This document shows positions 61,459-64,000 of a DNA stretch of 64,000 nt, one piece after another. The stretch covers positions 121,083 to 185,082 of the forward strand of contig NZ_JACFSZ010000006.1 in assembly GCF_014805525.1 (NCBI RefSeq), in the 5' to 3' direction. Both the position numbers and the translations under genes were made by a program. This DNA comes from Rhabdothermincola sediminis (GTDB lineage Bacteria > Actinomycetota > Acidimicrobiia > Acidimicrobiales > Acidimicrobilacustridaceae). Below the pieces are notes generated by a model. It had not been told where the DNA came from. It saw only the letters and a program-made list of their open reading frames with translations, and did no database searches. How positions within the stretch are numbered: the first letter of the stretch is position 1; each line of letters starts with the position of its first letter.

Positions 61459-62585
61459 CGGGCCGCCACGTGCTCGTCGAGCGCTGCCTGGAGGGTCGCG
61501 GCCAACCTCTCGTAGGAGAACGAGGTCACCGCCCGCCGCCGGGACGCGGACCCCATCGCCTCGCGGGCGGCCGGGTCACCCACCAGCGAGGCGAGAGCCG
61601 CCGCCGCCTGGCCCACCGATCGGGGATCGTCGACCACCAGACCGGTCTCGCCGTGCGCCACCGCTTCGTGGGTGCCGCCGCTGCGGCCCGCGATCTGCGG
61701 CACCCCGCAGGCGGCGGCTTCCAGGAACACGATGCCGAATCCCTCCTGCTCGAGGCCCAACCAACGATCGCGACAGAGCATGGCGAACACGTCGGCACAG
61801 CCGTAGAAGCCAGGGAGGTCGGCGTCGGCGACGCGACCATGGAAGGTCACCGGCGCGCCGCTCTGGCGGGCCAGACGTTCGAGGCGGTGCCGGTCGCGAC
61901 CGGCCCCGGCGATGGCGACCTGGACATCGATGCCCTGGGTCGCGAGGAGGGCGCTCGCCCGGATGAGGGTGTCCATGCCCTTGCGGGGTACCAGGCGGCT
62001 CACGCTGACCACCAGGGGTCGATCGGGGTCCAGCCCGAGCCGTGCCCGCACGGCACGCCGCTGCGCCGTCGAGAGTGGGTGGAACCGCTCGTTGTCGACA
62101 CCCGGCGGCACGATGACGGTCGGCAGCCTCCGACCAGCGGCCCGCTGGCCCTCGGTGGCCGGGTAGTTGCCGGCGGCGACCACGATGCTGGCCCCACGCA
62201 GCACCGATGCCAGCACCGCCCGGGACCCCGGCATCCGGCCCGGGATGGTGACCTCGGCGCCGTGGAGCACGACCCCGTAGGGACGGTGGAGCCGGGGGCC
62301 GAGCACGCCGAGGGGGAACGCGGGGTCGATGAGCACCAGCCCGGCCCCCACCTCGTCGGCCAGACGATCGACCCGCCGGCGCAACGCAGGAGTGGGCACC
62401 AAGACCCGTGCCGGCACCCGCTCCACCCGCATGGGTTGCTGGCGGTCGAAGGCCACCGCTCCCTCGTATGCCGTGGTGAACACGACGGTGCGCGCCGGAT
62501 CGAGGCGGCGCCACAGCTCCCAAAGGTAGGACTGGATCCCGCCGACCTTCGGTGGGAAGTCGTTCGTCACCAACAGGTGGATCAC
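61455..62585 (-). CDS. GT4 family glycosyltransferase (PimB-like)
   Basis: 376 residues. GT-B fold: VTNDFPPKVGGIQSYLWELWRRL, VLHGAEVTIPGRMPG, PPGVDNERFHPL, VSRLVPRKGMDTLI and the EX7E motif in EGFGIVFLEAAACG. Closely resembles the actinobacterial mannosyltransferases of phosphatidylinositol mannoside synthesis. The donor cannot be proven by sequence. GTG start overlaps queG (GTGA). Confidence 0.87.
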   Translation of the reverse strand: MIHLLVTNDFPPKVGGIQSYLWELWRRLDPARTVVFTTAYEGAVAFDRQQPMRVERVPARVLVPTPALRRRVDRLADEVGAGLVLIDPAFPLGVLGPRLHRPYGVVLHGAEVTIPGRMPGSRAVLASVLRGASIVVAAGNYPATEGQRAAGRRLPTVIVPPGVDNERFHPLSTAQRRAVRARLGLDPDRPLVVSVSRLVPRKGMDTLIRASALLATQGIDVQVAIAGAGRDRHRLERLARQSGAPVTFHGRVADADLPGFYGCADVFAMLCRDRWLGLEQEGFGIVFLEAAACGVPQIAGRSGGTHEAVAHGETGLVVDDPRSVGQAAAALASLVGDPAAREAMGSASRRRAVTSFSYERLAATLQAALDEHVAAR

Positions 62586-63628
62586 GCCCGGGCCTCCACA
62601 GCGAGCCCCAGCCGGCGGGCGGCCCAGGTCGCGTGCCGGCACAGCATGGGGTCGTCACCGTGGGCGTAGCGAGCGATCGCCTCCACTACCGCCGGCTCGC
62701 CGGGATCACCGGTGTTGCCCAGTGCCACGAGCGCGTTGCGGCGGAGGTAGCGCGGGTCGCGCCTCGGGACGTACCAGCGCCCGTGCCGGCGCATCAGCTC
62801 GTCGTCGTCGAGCGAGAGCAACTCGATCAGGTCGACGACCTCGCCGCCGGGCACGCCCTCTCCCGCCAGGAGCGCGCGACGGTTCGGGGGGCAGACCTCC
62901 TGGCAGTCGTCGCAGCCGTAGATCCGGTCGCCCAGGGCGTCGCGCAGCTCCTCGGGGATATCGCCCTCTGCTTGCACCAGCCACGCCAGGCAGCGGCGGG
63001 CGTCGACCACTCCCGGGGCGACGATGGCCCCGGTGGGGCAGTGATCGAGGCAGCGGCGGCAGGAGCCGCAGCCGTCGGCGATGGGCTCGGCGGGGTGCGG
63101 CAGCTCGGCGTCGGTGAGCACCCCGCCCAGCACCACCAGGCTGCCGACGCCGGGCAGCAGCAGGTTGGCGCTCTTGCCGTACCAGCCCAGGCCGGCGCGG
63201 TGCGCGACCGCGCGGTCCACGAGCGCGTTGTCGTCGGCGAGCACCCGCGCCTGCCAACCGTCGGCCCGCAGGCGGTCGGCGATGGCGCCGAGCCCCACGC
63301 GCAGCCGGGCGTAGTGGTCGTCGGTGGCGTAGCGGGCCACCCGGGCGACCGGTCGGCGGACGGGCCGGGGTCGGGGCTGGAGACGGGCCGGGTAGGCCAG
63401 CGCGCCGACCACGATCGAACGGGCCCCCGGCATCGCTCGGGACGGATCGGTCGAGCGAGCGGGGTTCCGGTAGGTGAACTGCATGCCCCCGTGCAGCTCC
63501 GCGGCCTTCCGCTCTTCCAGGACGGCTCGCACGTCGTCGAAGGGCTCGGCCGAGGCCACCCCCACCCGGGTGAGACCGGCGCGCAGCCCTGCCGTGCACA
63601 GCTCGTCGACGTACGGGGGGGCCAGCAC
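62582..63628 (-). CDS. queG: Epoxyqueuosine reductase
   Basis: 348 residues. Last step of queuosine synthesis in tRNA. Two 4Fe-4S clusters: CGSCRRCLDHCPTGAI and CDDCQEVCPPNRR; cobalamin-binding region includes LGWYGKSANLLLPGVGS; C-terminal HEAT-like repeats. GTG 63628 has TACCAT eight bases upstream. No other queuosine genes are in the window. Confidence 0.92.
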   Translation of the reverse strand: MLAPPYVDELCTAGLRAGLTRVGVASAEPFDDVRAVLEERKAAELHGGMQFTYRNPARSTDPSRAMPGARSIVVGALAYPARLQPRPRPVRRPVARVARYATDDHYARLRVGLGAIADRLRADGWQARVLADDNALVDRAVAHRAGLGWYGKSANLLLPGVGSLVVLGGVLTDAELPHPAEPIADGCGSCRRCLDHCPTGAIVAPGVVDARRCLAWLVQAEGDIPEELRDALGDRIYGCDDCQEVCPPNRRALLAGEGVPGGEVVDLIELLSLDDDELMRRHGRWYVPRRDPRYLRRNALVALGNTGDPGEPAVVEAIARYAHGDDPMLCRHATWAARRLGLAVEARA

Positions 63629-63636
63629 GGGTGCCC

Positions 63637-63642
63637 ATGGTA
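63637..63642 (-). promoter_or_regulatory. -10 element for leaderless queG mRNA
   Basis: Minus-strand TACCAT, eight bases, GTG at 63628. Confidence 0.5.
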
Positions 63643-63646
63643 CGGC

Positions 63647-63847
63647 TCACGCGAGACGTCGCCGGTGGCGAAGCCGTGGCGCGAGCCCCACCTCGGAGAG
63701 CAGGCGTAGCGCCCGCACCTCCGACACCTCGACGACGATCGCGTCATCGTGCTCGCGGGTGCACAGGAAGGTGACGACGCAATCGGCGCATGCATCGGTG
63801 TTCTGCATGGCGCAGTCGTCGCAGTCGATGCGGAGCAGATCGCCCAT
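63647..63847 (-). CDS. Small Cys-rich protein, unknown
   Basis: 66 residues. Cysteine-rich first half (IDCDDCAMQNTDACADCVVTFLC) with CxxC pairs, then a short helix and a basic tail. Possible zinc or Fe-S site. I recognise similar mini-proteins in Actinobacteria but no function. TACGAT six bases before the ATG predicts a leaderless mRNA. Nineteen bases upstream of queG's start. Confidence 0.68.
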   Translation of the reverse strand: MGDLLRIDCDDCAMQNTDACADCVVTFLCTREHDDAIVVEVSEVRALRLLSEVGLAPRLRHRRRLA

Positions 63848-64000
63848 GTGCCGATCGTACGGAGGGGGTGTGACATCTAAGGTCGCCCGTGGGGTCCACC
63901 CCTGGTTGGAGGGCCTTTCCGTGGGGTGCGCTGTGCCCGGTCTGTCTGGCTCGACTCGGAACTGTGACCGGAGCGGACCGGTGGTCCGACTCCTTCCAGC
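63848..64000. other. Right-edge intergenic stretch
   Basis: Holds the minus-strand TACGAT above, a plus-strand TAAGGT at 63878-63883 that may start a rightward transcript, and a stem-loop at 63971-63992 (GAGCGGACC, loop GGT, GGTCCG-A-CTC). An open frame from GTG 63889 runs to the window edge, but no family is recognisable in 37 codons. Confidence 0.4.
63854..63859 (-). promoter_or_regulatory. -10 element for leaderless mini-protein mRNA
   Basis: Minus-strand TACGAT, six bases, ATG at 63847. Confidence 0.5.

Noticed and set aside
1..64000. Defence island, prophage, insertion sequence or integron
   Set aside because: No transposase, integrase, restriction or phage genes; the HNH gene sits in a housekeeping operon and gene order matches a core chromosomal region.

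Overview
This 64 kb window is high-GC and almost fully coding. It looks like part of an actinobacterial chromosome, probably class Acidimicrobiia. The sequence supports Actinomycetota: a DivIVA/Wag31-type protein next to SepF and YggT, FtsZ without FtsA, a proteasome activator of the Bpa/PafE family, an MtrA-MtrB-lipoprotein operon, DUF3040, and many leaderless promoters. The class assignment is inference. No rRNA, tRNA, CRISPR array, insertion sequence or prophage gene was found. No gap between genes exceeds about 275 bases.

Layout. 51-7937: dnaE, bpa, a phosphodiesterase, an Rrf2 regulator, then a dksA-like/lspA/rluD operon. 8078-11164: ileS on the opposite strand. 11174-29285 (all minus): a division and cell-wall (dcw) cluster, transcribed mraZ, rsmH, ftsL-like, ftsI, murE, mraY, murD, ftsW, murG, murC, murB, ftsQ, ftsZ, pgeF, yggS, sepF, yggT, divIVA. 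Most junctions are ATGA or GTGA overlaps. murF is missing from its usual place. 29448-32976: an HNH/enolase-superfamily/lipoate-ligase-like operon, a small conserved protein and a ROK kinase. 33037-37608: a MoxR ATPase, DUF58 and transglutaminase operon. 37620-42767: DUF3040, CBS, NUDIX, beta-helix lipoprotein, cupredoxin, membrane-anchored HTH protein and a DPM-type glycosyltransferase.

43222-48044: a frameshifted threonine aldolase, an inositol monophosphatase-like gene and an MtrAB-like two-component system with a short GerMN lipoprotein. 48004-55735: AMP-ligase, a phosphofructokinase with pyrophosphate-type residues, glycerol kinase, ACT protein, TetR regulator, alanine-type aminotransferase and a second ROK kinase. 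55759-63847: a baeRF (archaeal eRF1-like) protein, an SMC-like coiled-coil protein with a broken Walker A, a Get3/ArsA-type ATPase with small partners, a GT4 glycosyltransferase, QueG and a Cys-rich mini-protein.

Most notable regulatory signals. (1) About twenty transcription units have a TANNNT-like -10 element ending 6-8 bases before the start codon, which predicts leaderless mRNAs. (2) Four 10-bp repeats overlap a strong promoter upstream of mraZ and fit an MraZ operator. (3) The mraZ-rsmH spacer can form a 24-bp near-perfect stem enclosing two smaller hairpins, a candidate structured leader RNA. (4) A perfect inverted repeat sits at the predicted transcription start of ftsZ. (5) A perfect 18-bp palindrome overlaps the TetR promoter.
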